DNA of 64,000 nucleotides from Dehalococcoidia bacterium (lineage in GTDB: Bacteria > Chloroflexota > Dehalococcoidia > UBA2979): assembly GCA_009379925.1 (NCBI GenBank), contig WHSU01000001.1, forward strand, positions 248,001-312,000. Direction: 5' to 3'. Of the stretch, positions 7,515 to 15,914 are shown piece by piece (within the stretch, counting starts at the first letter, position 1; every line of letters starts with the position of its first letter). Made by a program: the position numbers and the translations under genes. A model generated the notes under the pieces. The model ran no database searches. It was not told where the DNA came from and was given only the letters and a program-made list of their open reading frames with translations.

Positions 7515-8264
7515 TCAGCTCGGGTGGCCCTCCAGCATGTCGTAGCCGTGGTTGACCAGTTCCTTGATCAGGCGGGTGTTGTACGGGTTCATGGCCGCCA
7601 TCCGCGCGGCCAGCTCCGCGACCTGCTCGTCGAACTGGTCCACCGGGTATACCTCGTTGACGAGGCCGACGCGCAAGGCGCGTTCCGCGTCGACGCGGAC
7701 CCCGGTCAGCATCAGCTCCTTCGCGATGGCCTTGCCAACGCGCTCGGGGAGGCGCTTCGTGCCGCCCCAGCCGGGCGCCTGGCCGCCGAACTCGGGCTGG
7801 TCCGGGTCGCCGTCCTCCGTGATCTTGGGGCGGTAGGGCGGCTGCGCGGAGAGCGTGATCTCGGGCAGCCCGAGCTGCGCGTTGTCCGCGGCGACGATGA
7901 AGTCCGCGGCCAGCGCCAGTTCGAGGCCGCCACCGAGCGCGTACCCATGGACGGCCGCGACCACGGGCGTCTCCATCTGCTCCATGCGCGCGAACGTCTT
8001 CTGGCCCAGCCGGTTGCTCTCCAGCCGGTCCCGCTTCGTCAGTGTCTCCGACCACTTGATGTCGGCGCCCGCGCAGAATGCGCGACCGGAACCTCGGACG
8101 ATCACGACGTGCGCCTGCGGGTCCACGTCCAGCGACTCGAAGGCCCGACGCAGCTCCATCATCATCGTCAGGTCGATGGCGTTGAGCGACTTCGGCTTGT
8201 TCAGCAGGACCGTCGCGACCCCGGAGTCCTCGATGGTCACCTCGATGGTTTCGTACACGATCAT
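7515..8264 (-). CDS. Enoyl-CoA hydratase/isomerase (crotonase) with an active-site loop insertion
   Basis: 249 residues. GSGRAFCAGADIK and AAVHGYALGGGLELALAAD form the oxyanion-hole regions of the crotonase fold. Both positions equivalent to the catalytic glutamates are acidic (GGGLE and GLPEI). In the usual family LPEITLG runs straight into a PGxGGTQRL loop; here about 20 residues rich in Pro, Asp and Gly separate LPEITL from APGWGGTKRLPERVG. This suggests an altered substrate pocket. It sits between the acyl-CoA dehydrogenase and VOC genes with 52-base gaps. ATG 8264 abuts GGGAAGG; a GTG two codons later (8258) has better spacing. Confidence 0.88.
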   Translation of the reverse strand: MIVYETIEVTIEDSGVATVLLNKPKSLNAIDLTMMMELRRAFESLDVDPQAHVVIVRGSGRAFCAGADIKWSETLTKRDRLESNRLGQKTFARMEQMETPVVAAVHGYALGGGLELALAADFIVAADNAQLGLPEITLSAQPPYRPKITEDGDPDQPEFGGQAPGWGGTKRLPERVGKAIAKELMLTGVRVDAERALRVGLVNEVYPVDQFDEQVAELAARMAAMNPYNTRLIKELVNHGYDMLEGHPS

Positions 8265-8316
8265 CCTTCCCTGCGTCCGTGCTCGCGGCGCGGTGTGGTG
8301 TGTCCTGGTGGGGCCG

Positions 8317-9555
8317 TCAGTCGGCGCGCGGCAGCCCCAGGCCGCGCGTGGCGATCACGCGCCGCTGGATCTCGCTGCTGCCCGAGAACACCGTATGTGG
8401 CACGGAGGTCACGTAGTCGCGCGTGAACGCGGCGTCCAGCGGCGCGCCCTCCCGCTGCCAGAGGTTGCCGTAGAGCCCGAAGGCCTTCGTCCCCGTCCGC
8501 GCCAGCCGCTGATGCGTCTCCGAGCCGAACAACTTGTTCACGGACGCCTCGTAGTTCGGGACCTCGTCCCGCGCCTGCACGTCCACCGTGCGCGCCGCGA
8601 ACTGGTGCAGCACGTCCACCTCGATGTGCCGGTCGGCCACCTCGAGGCGCACGGCGCCGGGCCAATCCGCTCGCAACTGGTCGCGAGCCTCGGCGCCACG
8701 GATGAACTCGATCAGGTCCTCCAGAGACTTGCGGTAGCCCACCGCGCCGCCGATGCCAGAGCGCTCGAAGTCGAGCATGGTCATCGCGACGTACCAGCCG
8801 CGGTCTTCCTCGCCGAGCCGATCCTCGACGGGCACGCGGACATCGTCCAGGAACGTCTCGTTGAAGGGCTCGCTCCACGTCATGTCGGTGAGCGGCCGCA
8901 CCGTGATCCCGGGCGTGTGGACATCCATCAGCAGGAACGAGATGCCTCGGTGCTTCTGCGCCTCGGGGTCCGTGCGCACCAGCACGCACATCCAATCCGC
9001 GTACTGCGCCCCCGACGTCCAGATCTTCTGCCCGGTGACCACGTACTCGTCGCCCTCGCGGACGGCGCGGGCCTGCAGCGCCGCCAGGTCCGAGCCGGCC
9101 GCCGGCTCCGAGAAGGCCTGCGCCCACGCCACCTCGCCGGAGAGGATCCGAGGCAAGTGCTGCCGCTTCTGCTCCTCGGTGCCGTACACGATCAGCGTCG
9201 GACCCACGAGCGCGACGCCGATGCCGCCGACCATTGGGACGCGGGCCTGCGCCATCTCCTCGTTGAAGATGTACTGCTCCAGCACGGTCAGTCCGGCGCC
9301 GCCGTATTCCCTGGGCCAGTGCGGCGCCACCCAGCCGCGCTCGGCCAGCGCCTCCGCCCACTCGATGGCGGCGCGACGGCGTACCGGATCGTACGAGACT
9401 CGGTCGGCGGGCCAGTTGTAGCCAGGGATGTCCTCCGGCTCCACGCTCTCCGCGGCGTCCGGGTCCGGCCGGTAGGCCGCCGGAAAGCGCTCGCGGATGA
9501 AGCGCCGCACCTCCGCGCGGAACGCCGCCTGCTCGGGCGTATCTGCCCAGTCCAT
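8317..9555 (-). CDS. Acyl-CoA dehydrogenase
   Basis: 412 residues. The FAD acyl-CoA dehydrogenase signatures are all present: WPREYGGAGLTVLEQ, AWAQAFSEPAAGSDLA, YVVTGQKIWTSGAQYADW, and at the C-terminus VFSGSSEIQRRVIA (flavin-binding helix). The enzyme introduces an alpha-beta double bond into an acyl-CoA and passes electrons to ETF. It begins 40 bases after ectC on the same strand and is followed by enoyl-CoA hydratase and VOC genes, giving a short acyl-CoA module. Substrate unknown. Confidence 0.94.
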   Translation of the reverse strand: MDWADTPEQAAFRAEVRRFIRERFPAAYRPDPDAAESVEPEDIPGYNWPADRVSYDPVRRRAAIEWAEALAERGWVAPHWPREYGGAGLTVLEQYIFNEEMAQARVPMVGGIGVALVGPTLIVYGTEEQKRQHLPRILSGEVAWAQAFSEPAAGSDLAALQARAVREGDEYVVTGQKIWTSGAQYADWMCVLVRTDPEAQKHRGISFLLMDVHTPGITVRPLTDMTWSEPFNETFLDDVRVPVEDRLGEEDRGWYVAMTMLDFERSGIGGAVGYRKSLEDLIEFIRGAEARDQLRADWPGAVRLEVADRHIEVDVLHQFAARTVDVQARDEVPNYEASVNKLFGSETHQRLARTGTKAFGLYGNLWQREGAPLDAAFTRDYVTSVPHTVFSGSSEIQRRVIATRGLGLPRAD

Positions 9556-9595
9556 CAGTCCTCCCGCCGGCCCGCCGGCCGAGCGCCGCGCGACG

Positions 9596-10045
9596 CTAGT
9601 CGGCGCTGGCCGCGGTCGCCTTCACGGATATGCCCGTCTCGGCCTCGAAGGCCTCGGGGTCGTCCGTGATCAGGGGGTACACGCCCTCTTCGTCGTGCGT
9701 CTCGCGGCCGGTCAGCGGCGGCGTGAAGACGCAGATCATCCGCATGTCCGTCCTCGCGCGGAGAATGTGCTTCTCGTGCCCATCGAGGGTGTACAGGGTG
9801 CCGTCCACGACTTCATGGACCGTGCCGTCTTCGACTGTTTCGACCGTGCCCTCGCCGGACACGCAGTAGACGGCTTCGACGTGGTGCTTGTACCACATGA
9901 ACGTCTCGGTCCCGGCCCTGATCATCGTGTCATGCATCGAGAAGTCACAGCCGTCCTTCGCCAGCAGCAGCCGCCGGCTGGTCCAGTTCGGCGTGTCAAC
10001 CTCGCGGTCGGTGTCGAGGATGTCCTCGATCGATCTGACAATCAT
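9596..10045 (-). CDS. ectC: L-ectoine synthase
   Basis: 149 residues, slightly longer than the usual ~130. MIVRSIEDILDT, TPNWTSRRLLLAKDG, AGTETFMWYKHHVEAVYC and CVFTPPLTGRETHDEEGVYPL are hallmark EctC sequences. This cupin-fold metal-dependent lyase closes N-gamma-acetyl-diaminobutyrate to ectoine. Family residues for metal and substrate binding (Glu in HHVEAVYC and Tyr/His nearby) are visible. It is the last of ectA-ectB-ectC, 91 bases after ectB. No ectD hydroxylase follows, so the product should be ectoine and not hydroxyectoine, unless ectD lies elsewhere. Confidence 0.96.
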   Translation of the reverse strand: MIVRSIEDILDTDREVDTPNWTSRRLLLAKDGCDFSMHDTMIRAGTETFMWYKHHVEAVYCVSGEGTVETVEDGTVHEVVDGTLYTLDGHEKHILRARTDMRMICVFTPPLTGRETHDEEGVYPLITDDPEAFEAETGISVKATAASAD

Positions 10046-10136
10046 TCGTTGCCCCCCGGTGTCGTCGTCACTCTGTTGTGGCCGCGCGTCCGTCGACGGG
10101 CTCAGGATGGACGGAGCGCGCGGCCACGGTGTGCTC

Positions 10137-11420
10137 CTAGACCGCCGCCGGCGTGCGCGCGGCGGCGATGCCGCGCCGCTCGAGCGCGGCCACCAGGCTT
10201 TCCTCCAGCACCATCAGCCCGCGCTCGAGCGCGGAGTCGTCGATGGTGAGCGGCGGCAGCAGCTTCAGCACCTCGCTGCGGGCGCCCGAGGTCTCACAGA
10301 TCACGCCGCGCTCGAAGGCGCCCCGGGCGATGTCCTCGGCCAACCCGTTCACGCCGCAATGCAGGCCTTGCGCCATACCGCGGCCGCGCTGCTTCGCCTT
10401 CGCCTCCGGGAAGCGCTCCGCCATCCACTCCAGGTGCTGCTTGATCACCTCGCCACGACGCAGCACGTCCCCGCTCAGCGCGTCGTCCTCCCAGTAGGAG
10501 AGCGACTCGACGGCGGTGACAAAAGCGGGGTTGTGGCCGCGGAAGGTGCCGTTGTGCTCGCCGGGCTCCCACACGTCCAGGTCGCGGCGGAATAGCGTCA
10601 GCGACAGTGGCAGACCGTAGCCACTGATCGACTTGGAGAGCGTCACGATGTCTGGCTTGATGCCCGCTGCCTCGAAGCTGAAGAACGGGCCGGTGCGGCC
10701 GCAGCCCATCTGGATGTCGTCAACGATCAGCAGCACCTCATTGCGCCGGCACAACTCGGCCAGTCGCTGGAGCCATTCGACGCTGGCGGTGTTCATGCCG
10801 CCCTCGCCCTGCGTGGTCTCCACGATGATCGCCGCCGGCAGGTCAACGCCGCTCCCACCCGCTCGGATGTACGTGCGCAGGTAGTCGATGGTGTCGACAT
10901 CGTCGCCCAGGAAGTTCTCGTACGGCATGGCGATCGTCTTCAGCGGGACGCCGGCGCCGTGTCGCTTCATCTCGTTGCCGGTGACGGCGAGCGAGCCGAG
11001 GGTCATGCCGTGGAAGGCGTTGGTGAACGAGATGACCGACTCGCGCCCGGTCACCTTGCGTGCGAGCTTGAGCGCGGCTTCCACGGCATCCGTCCCGGTC
11101 GGGCCGGGGAACTGCACCTTGTAGTCGAGCCCGCGCGGCTTGAGGATCACCTCGTCGAGCCGCTCCAGCAGGCGACGCTTGGCATCCGTCGCCATGTCAA
11201 GGCTGTGGACGATCCCGTCCGACTCCAGGTACTTGAGCAGCGACTGCTTCAGCCGTGGATTGTTATGTCCATAGTTGAGCGCGCCGGCTCCGGCGAAGAA
11301 GTCGATGTACTCCTTGCCGTCCTCGTCCCAGATGCTGTGGCCCTGCGCCCGCGTGAACACCGCGGGCCAGGAGCGGACGTAGCTCCGTACCTCTGACTCC
11401 AGTCGCTCGAACGTCTGCAT
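10137..11420 (-). CDS. ectB: Diaminobutyrate--2-oxoglutarate transaminase
   Basis: 427 residues, typical for EctB. Class III PLP aminotransferase features are FFAGAGALNYGHNNP, FPGPTGTDAVEAALKLARKVTG, IVDDIQMGCGRTGPFFSFE and the PLP lysine in VTLSKSISGYGLP. EctB converts aspartate semialdehyde plus glutamate to diaminobutyrate, the first committed step to ectoine. It starts 4 bases after the ectA stop. No ectoine-specific aspartokinase gene is linked, so semialdehyde must come from general amino-acid synthesis. Confidence 0.97.
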   Translation of the reverse strand: MQTFERLESEVRSYVRSWPAVFTRAQGHSIWDEDGKEYIDFFAGAGALNYGHNNPRLKQSLLKYLESDGIVHSLDMATDAKRRLLERLDEVILKPRGLDYKVQFPGPTGTDAVEAALKLARKVTGRESVISFTNAFHGMTLGSLAVTGNEMKRHGAGVPLKTIAMPYENFLGDDVDTIDYLRTYIRAGGSGVDLPAAIIVETTQGEGGMNTASVEWLQRLAELCRRNEVLLIVDDIQMGCGRTGPFFSFEAAGIKPDIVTLSKSISGYGLPLSLTLFRRDLDVWEPGEHNGTFRGHNPAFVTAVESLSYWEDDALSGDVLRRGEVIKQHLEWMAERFPEAKAKQRGRGMAQGLHCGVNGLAEDIARGAFERGVICETSGARSEVLKLLPPLTIDDSALERGLMVLEESLVAALERRGIAAARTPAAV

Positions 11421-11424
11421 GGTC

Positions 11425-12024
11425 CTACTCCCCTGCCGCTGCGGCGCCGGCTAGCTGCGGGCGCAATTGCTCCGCTCGGAACGGACCGATGCGGAACAGC
11501 ACTTCTTCTTCGTGGTCCTCTTCGCCGAACAGATGCTCGGCGAAGAGCGTGGTCTCCTCGCAGGCGGCGCCCAGGCGGCGGGCGAGCGAGCGGAATGTGC
11601 GCTGAGACGGGATGTTGGAGGGTGTGACGGTCGCCTGCAGGTAGCGCACACCCCGTGGCGCGAGGCGTTCAACGAGGGCCTCGAGCATCGTCCGGGCGAG
11701 GCCCCGGCCGCGCTGGGACGGCGCCACGGTGATCTGCCAGACGAAGAGCGCCTCTGGCTCCTCCGGCGGCCGGAAGCCGGTGACGAACCCGACGACGGCG
11801 CCGTCGTCCTCCGCCACGATGCAGGTCTCCGGGAAGAACTCCGACAGCATCAAGTAGCTGTACGCGGAGTTCGCTTCCAGGCTGTCCGCCTCGGTCGCCA
11901 GGCGCCACATGTCCATGCCATCCGAGGGATCAGGAGGTCGCAGTGCGGGCTGTCCTGATGGGCGCCCGGCGTTGAGGTGGTGGTGATGGGCGGCGCGATC
12001 TGCGGTGACTGGGTTCAAGGTCAT
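11425..12024 (-). CDS. ectA: Diaminobutyrate acetyltransferase
   Basis: 199 residues. After a His- and Pro-rich N-terminal stretch of about 30 residues comes the GNAT core: LRPPDPSDGMDMWRLA, SAYSYLMLSEFFPETC, VVGFVTGFRPP and the acetyl-CoA loop VAPSQRGRGLA. These match EctA closely, including the FPxxC and VTGFRPP segments. The enzyme acetylates the gamma-amino group of diaminobutyrate. ATG 12024 is preceded by AGGGAAAGGG. It heads ectABC; the 102-base gap to the MarR-type gene upstream could contain a separate promoter. Confidence 0.95.
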   Translation of the reverse strand: MTLNPVTADRAAHHHHLNAGRPSGQPALRPPDPSDGMDMWRLATEADSLEANSAYSYLMLSEFFPETCIVAEDDGAVVGFVTGFRPPEEPEALFVWQITVAPSQRGRGLARTMLEALVERLAPRGVRYLQATVTPSNIPSQRTFRSLARRLGAACEETTLFAEHLFGEEDHEEEVLFRIGPFRAEQLRPQLAGAAAAGE

Positions 12025-12126
12025 CCCTTTCCCTGGTCTGTGATGTTGCGGCTGCGGGGGAGATGTGGAGTTCGGAAGGGTCGCGGGAGCCGTTGGAGGT
12101 CCCGCTTTCAGAGTATGACGCCAGTG

Positions 12127-12885
12127 CTATGGAGGACCGCCCGAGGGCGTCGTGTCGAGCAGCGGCGCACCCTCCAGGCGGTCGGCTCCCATCAGGGCGG
12201 CCACTCGTTCGAGGACCTCGGCAATCGAGCGTTGTTCGTCATGCGGCAGCCCGGCCAGGCGTTCGGCGAGCTGCGTCTGTAGCGGTGAAGGCGCTTCCCG
12301 CGCGAAGCGTCGCCCGGCATCCGTCGCCGTGAGGTAGACGCGACGGCGGTCGCTGGTGCCCCGCTCGCGGCGGATGTACCCGCCGGCCTCCAGTCGGTCG
12401 AGGATGCCGACGATCGTGCTCGCGCTCAGGTGCACCTCGTGCGCCAGTGCCGTCGAGGTGATCGGGCCGCGCTCGACGACGGTGAGCAGGCACACCAACT
12501 GGGGCGCCGTGACGTGGTACAGCGCGGACAGCCGCCGCGAGTGCACGTCGATGGCCTGAATGATCTGGCGGAGCGACTTCAGCACGCGCACGTCCAGCGC
12601 CGCGTCATGCGCGGCCGTCGACGGCGGCCCATCCGCGGGAGCACGGGCGTCCCGTCGCTGGCCCCGGGCCTGGCCTCGAGGGGCGCGCCGTGCGCCGTCG
12701 CCTGACGGCGGCGGGGCGGCGGGCAACGGCGGGACACCGGACAGAGCCGCGGCTCTGGCTCGCGAGCGACGCCGGGGCGTCGTTGTCGGGTCTGGCGAAG
12801 TCGGATGCTGGTCCATAGGTGAATGTTGGTCCAGAGGTGAATCAAGTGAGCCGGGAAGGGCTGGTGTACCGATACCGTTGGTCAT
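12127..12885 (-). CDS. MarR family regulator, likely EctR-type
   Basis: 252 residues. The C-terminal ~150 residues form a MarR winged helix: DVRVLKSLRQIIQAIDVHSRR, APQLVCLLTVVERGPIT, the recognition region HLSASTIVGILDRLEAGGYI and the wing RRERGTSDRRRVYLTAT. The N-terminal ~95 residues are low-complexity, rich in Pro, Arg and Ala. MarR-type EctR proteins next to ect genes repress or modulate ectoine synthesis according to salinity. Position directly upstream of ectABC on the same strand supports that role. ATG 12885 has GGGAG at 7 bases; an earlier in-frame start at 12924 is possible. Confidence 0.85.
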   Translation of the reverse strand: MTNGIGTPALPGSLDSPLDQHSPMDQHPTSPDPTTTPRRRSRARAAALSGVPPLPAAPPPSGDGARRAPRGQARGQRRDARAPADGPPSTAAHDAALDVRVLKSLRQIIQAIDVHSRRLSALYHVTAPQLVCLLTVVERGPITSTALAHEVHLSASTIVGILDRLEAGGYIRRERGTSDRRRVYLTATDAGRRFAREAPSPLQTQLAERLAGLPHDEQRSIAEVLERVAALMGADRLEGAPLLDTTPSGGPP

Positions 12886-12994
12886 GACGCCGCTCCCGGG
12901 TCCACGCGCATGGTGGCAGACCAATAGTTCGATGTCAAATTATTTACGTCCACACGGTACGAACACGATGCGGCCCCCGTCCGTCCACGTGACG

Positions 12995-13000
12995 TACGAT
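12995..13000 (+). promoter_or_regulatory. -10-like TACGAT, 7 bases before the NDH-2 start
   Basis: TACGAT ends at 13000 and the GTG start is at 13008, so a transcript beginning ~7 bases after the -10 would start at the start codon. Other genes in this window show the same spacing (26776, 62029, and 22558-22572 with 8 bases). A GGGAG lies in the spacer, so a leadered transcript from farther upstream is also possible. Confidence 0.4.
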
Positions 13001-13007
13001 CGGGAGC

Positions 13008-14357
13008 GTGACCGACATCGCTGCCACCTCGGCGCCACCAGCGAACCTCGGAGCCGGGACCGCCGGCGGCCGGCCGCGCGTCGTCGTGATCGGAGGGGGC
13101 TTCGGCGGCCTGGCGGCTGTGCGAGCACTCCACGACGCGGCAGTGGACGTGACGCTCATCGATCGCACGAACCATCACCTCTTCCAGCCGCTGCTCTACC
13201 AGGTGGCCACGGGCGCCCTCTCGCCGGCGAACATCGCCTCCCCGCTGCGCGGCATTCTGCGCAAGCAACGCAACGCGCGCGTGATCCTGGGCGCGGTCAC
13301 GGAGATCGACGTGGATGGCCGCACTGTGCGCGGCACAAGCTTCGAGGCGCCGTACGACATCCTGGTCATCGCGTCCGGTGCGCGGCATCACTACTTCGGG
13401 CACGACGCGGAGTGGGAGCAGTTCGCGCCGGGCCTGAAGACGATCGCCGACGCCACGGACATGCGCCGCCGCATCCTGGGCGCCTTCGAACGCGCCGAGG
13501 AGGCAACCGACCCGGACCAACAGCGCGAGTGGCTGACGTTCGTCGTGGTCGGCGCCGGCCCCACCGGAGTGGAGCTGGCGGGCGCACTGGGCGAGATCGC
13601 CCGCGACGCCTTGAGGGACAACTTCCGCACGATCGACCCCGGCGACGCGCGCATCTACCTGCTGGAGGGCGTGGGGCAGGTGCTCCCCTCGTACCACCCG
13701 AAGCTGGCGAGGAAGGCACAGCGTGACCTCGAGCGGCTGGGGGTCGAGGTGCAGACGGAGACGCTGGTCACCGGCATCGAGCCGGGACGCGTCACCGTGC
13801 GGCAGGGTGCGGAGGAACGCACGATCGCCGCGCACACCGTGCTCTGGGCGGCCGGTGTGCAGGCTTCACCCCTCGGCCGCCTGGTCGCCGAGGGTGCGGG
13901 CGCCGAGGTGGACCGCGCGGGCCGCGTCATCGTGCAGCCGGACCTCAGCGTCCCCGGGCACCCGGAGGTGCTGGTGGTCGGGGACCTGGCGCGAGTGACC
14001 GGCGACGACGGTGAGCCCCTTCCCGGCGTGGCGCCGGTGGCAATCCAGCAGGGCCAGTACGCCGCCGCGCGCATCCGCCGCGGACTGACGCTTGGCGGCG
14101 AGCCATTCCACTACCGTGACCGAGGCAAGATGGCGACGATCGGCCGCGGCTCGGCCGTCGCTGAGATCGGCCCGGTTCGCCTCAGCGGCCTCATCGGCTG
14201 GTTCGCGTGGCTCGGCATCCACCTCTTCTGGCTGACCGAGTTCGAGAACCGCCTGCTGGTCTTTACGCAGTGGGCGTGGAACTACCTCACGAAGGCCCGC
14301 TCGGCGCGCCTCATCATCGGGCGCCCGCCCGACTCCTCGCGAGACGCTCCTCGGTAG
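13008..14357 (+). CDS. Type II NADH dehydrogenase (NDH-2), NAD(P)/FAD-dependent oxidoreductase
   Basis: 449 residues. Two dinucleotide folds are visible: RVVVIGGGFGGLAAVRAL (FAD) and WLTFVVVGAGPTGVELAGAL (NADH). Between them is HHLFQPLLYQVATGALSP, a strong NDH-2 signature, and later come HTVLWAAGVQASPLG, VLVVGDLA and VAPVAIQQGQYAA. The C-terminus has hydrophobic stretches (GLIGWFAWLGIHLFWL) that attach the enzyme to the membrane. It moves electrons from NADH to quinone without pumping protons. The GTG start lies 122 bases from the divergent ectR-like gene and the stop is 8 bases from the convergent LysM gene. Confidence 0.94.
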   Translation: MTDIAATSAPPANLGAGTAGGRPRVVVIGGGFGGLAAVRALHDAAVDVTLIDRTNHHLFQPLLYQVATGALSPANIASPLRGILRKQRNARVILGAVTEIDVDGRTVRGTSFEAPYDILVIASGARHHYFGHDAEWEQFAPGLKTIADATDMRRRILGAFERAEEATDPDQQREWLTFVVVGAGPTGVELAGALGEIARDALRDNFRTIDPGDARIYLLEGVGQVLPSYHPKLARKAQRDLERLGVEVQTETLVTGIEPGRVTVRQGAEERTIAAHTVLWAAGVQASPLGRLVAEGAGAEVDRAGRVIVQPDLSVPGHPEVLVVGDLARVTGDDGEPLPGVAPVAIQQGQYAAARIRRGLTLGGEPFHYRDRGKMATIGRGSAVAEIGPVRLSGLIGWFAWLGIHLFWLTEFENRLLVFTQWAWNYLTKARSARLIIGRPPDSSRDAPR

Positions 14358-14364
14358 CGCCCCA

Positions 14365-15708
14365 TCAGGGACGCTTGAGGGTGTCGCCGATGCGGATCAT
14401 CGATGGGTCCGCGATCCCGTTCGTCTCGGCGATCGCCTCCACGGTCGTGCCCCACTCGCTCGCCAGCGCCCACAGGCTGTCGCCCGGCCGCACGGTGTGC
14501 GACGCCCCCGAGCCACCACCGGCCTCGGACGGCGGCGAGGCGGCGCCGGCTGGCGCTGCGGGTGCGCCACCGCCACCCGCCCGCGCGGGACCGCGGCCGG
14601 GGATGAAGAGCTGCTGACCGATGTAGACGAAGTTCGGGTCCTGGAGACCGTTCTCCTTCACGATCGCATCCACGGTCGTGCCCCACTGGACCGCCAGCGT
14701 GCCGAGCGTGTCGCCGGACTGCACGGCGTACGTCGTCTCGGGCTGCGGAGGCGGCAGGGCCTGCACGGCGGACCAGACGCCGTCACCGGCCACGCCGTAG
14801 CGCCACACGGAGACTGCCGCCAGGTCATGCGCGAAGGCGTCCTCGATGAACCCGGACCACACCGCCTGGTCGTGTGCTGTGCCGTCACCGATGGGGTGGA
14901 CCGGCAGACCGAACTCGCGCAGGCGGTCGACGGTGGCGTCCAGCACGAAGCTGGACGTGATCCCCTCGACGGACACGGGGTCGTACCCGCTCTGGCGGAA
15001 GAGGCGCATGTTGCCCGTGGTGTTGAAGATGCTCCAGTAGGCCTGGGGCGCGACCAGGTCCGTGAAGGCCGCGAACTCCCGCATGGGGACGCGGTCAATC
15101 TCCCACGGACGCGAGTCCACCGAGGTGCCGACGACGGCGTTCGCCTGCCGCGCGCGCAACTCCTTGCCGAAGGTGACGGCGGACTCGGGCGTGCCCCGCC
15201 AGAATCCTGCGTGCGCCTCCAGGTCCAGGAAGAGCGTGCGGGCGCCCGCCGTGATCACATCGGACGCCATCTCCGCCTCGAGCACTGGGTGGAGGCCCTT
15301 CACCACGGACCAGGCGTGGAAGGGGACACCGCCGGACTCGAAGAAGGCCGCGTACTCCTGCACCTTGTCCGGGCCGGTGATCGCCTCCGGCGTGTCGTCG
15401 TACTTCGCCATCCAGTTCGTGCCGTCGTGGGTCTTGAGCGCGACGCCCAGGCCGAGCGAGGCGAGGCGGTCCCGGATCTCCTCGGGCGTGCCGTCGTGCT
15501 GGAACTGCCACACCCAGGCGAGGTGGTGGATCGAGCGCGGCGCGGGGTTAGCCAGGGAGGCGGGAGACGGTGGGCCACCACCGGGCACCGCCCGGGCAAT
15601 CTCGATGCCCGCTTTGGTGGCCGCCGTGGGGATAACCAGGGCGGCGCTGACGCCGCCGAGCGTGGTGAGGAAGTCCCGCCGGGAGGCGAGACGGCGCAGC
15701 GGTTCCAC
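14365..15708 (-). CDS. Exported LysM-repeat protein with a Tat-type signal
   Basis: 447 residues from GTG 15708, which follows GGAGGAG at 8 bases. The N-terminus has SRRDFLTTLGGVSAALVI, a twin-arginine-like signal. Residues ~65-310 form an unassigned domain with IHHLAWVWQFQHDGTPEEI, LFLDLEAHAGFW, VAPQAYWSIF and VSVWRYGVAGDGVW, reminiscent of TIM-barrel glycoside hydrolases. Two LysM modules follow (YAVQSGDTLGTLAVQWGTT and HTVRPGDSLWALASEWGTT), separated by a Gly/Ala/Pro linker. LysM binds peptidoglycan or chitin-like glycans, so an envelope-bound glycan hydrolase or binding protein is plausible. Confidence 0.8.
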   Translation of the reverse strand: MEPLRRLASRRDFLTTLGGVSAALVIPTAATKAGIEIARAVPGGGPPSPASLANPAPRSIHHLAWVWQFQHDGTPEEIRDRLASLGLGVALKTHDGTNWMAKYDDTPEAITGPDKVQEYAAFFESGGVPFHAWSVVKGLHPVLEAEMASDVITAGARTLFLDLEAHAGFWRGTPESAVTFGKELRARQANAVVGTSVDSRPWEIDRVPMREFAAFTDLVAPQAYWSIFNTTGNMRLFRQSGYDPVSVEGITSSFVLDATVDRLREFGLPVHPIGDGTAHDQAVWSGFIEDAFAHDLAAVSVWRYGVAGDGVWSAVQALPPPQPETTYAVQSGDTLGTLAVQWGTTVDAIVKENGLQDPNFVYIGQQLFIPGRGPARAGGGGAPAAPAGAASPPSEAGGGSGASHTVRPGDSLWALASEWGTTVEAIAETNGIADPSMIRIGDTLKRP

Positions 15709-15914
15709 TGGGGTGTCTCCTCCAGGTCGGCACAATGAGGCAAGCCTCTGGCCGCCCTGTGAACTAACCCCGCCGCTGACACGTTTCCACAGGGAGCAAC
15801 ACACACCATAAGGCAGGCATCCCTAACCGCCAACCGGCGCTGTGCTGGTTTCTCCCTGATTTTTCTCGGGATCGCTCTCGCGGAGCGTGCGGGAGCGCCG
15901 CGCCGGTGGCCCAA

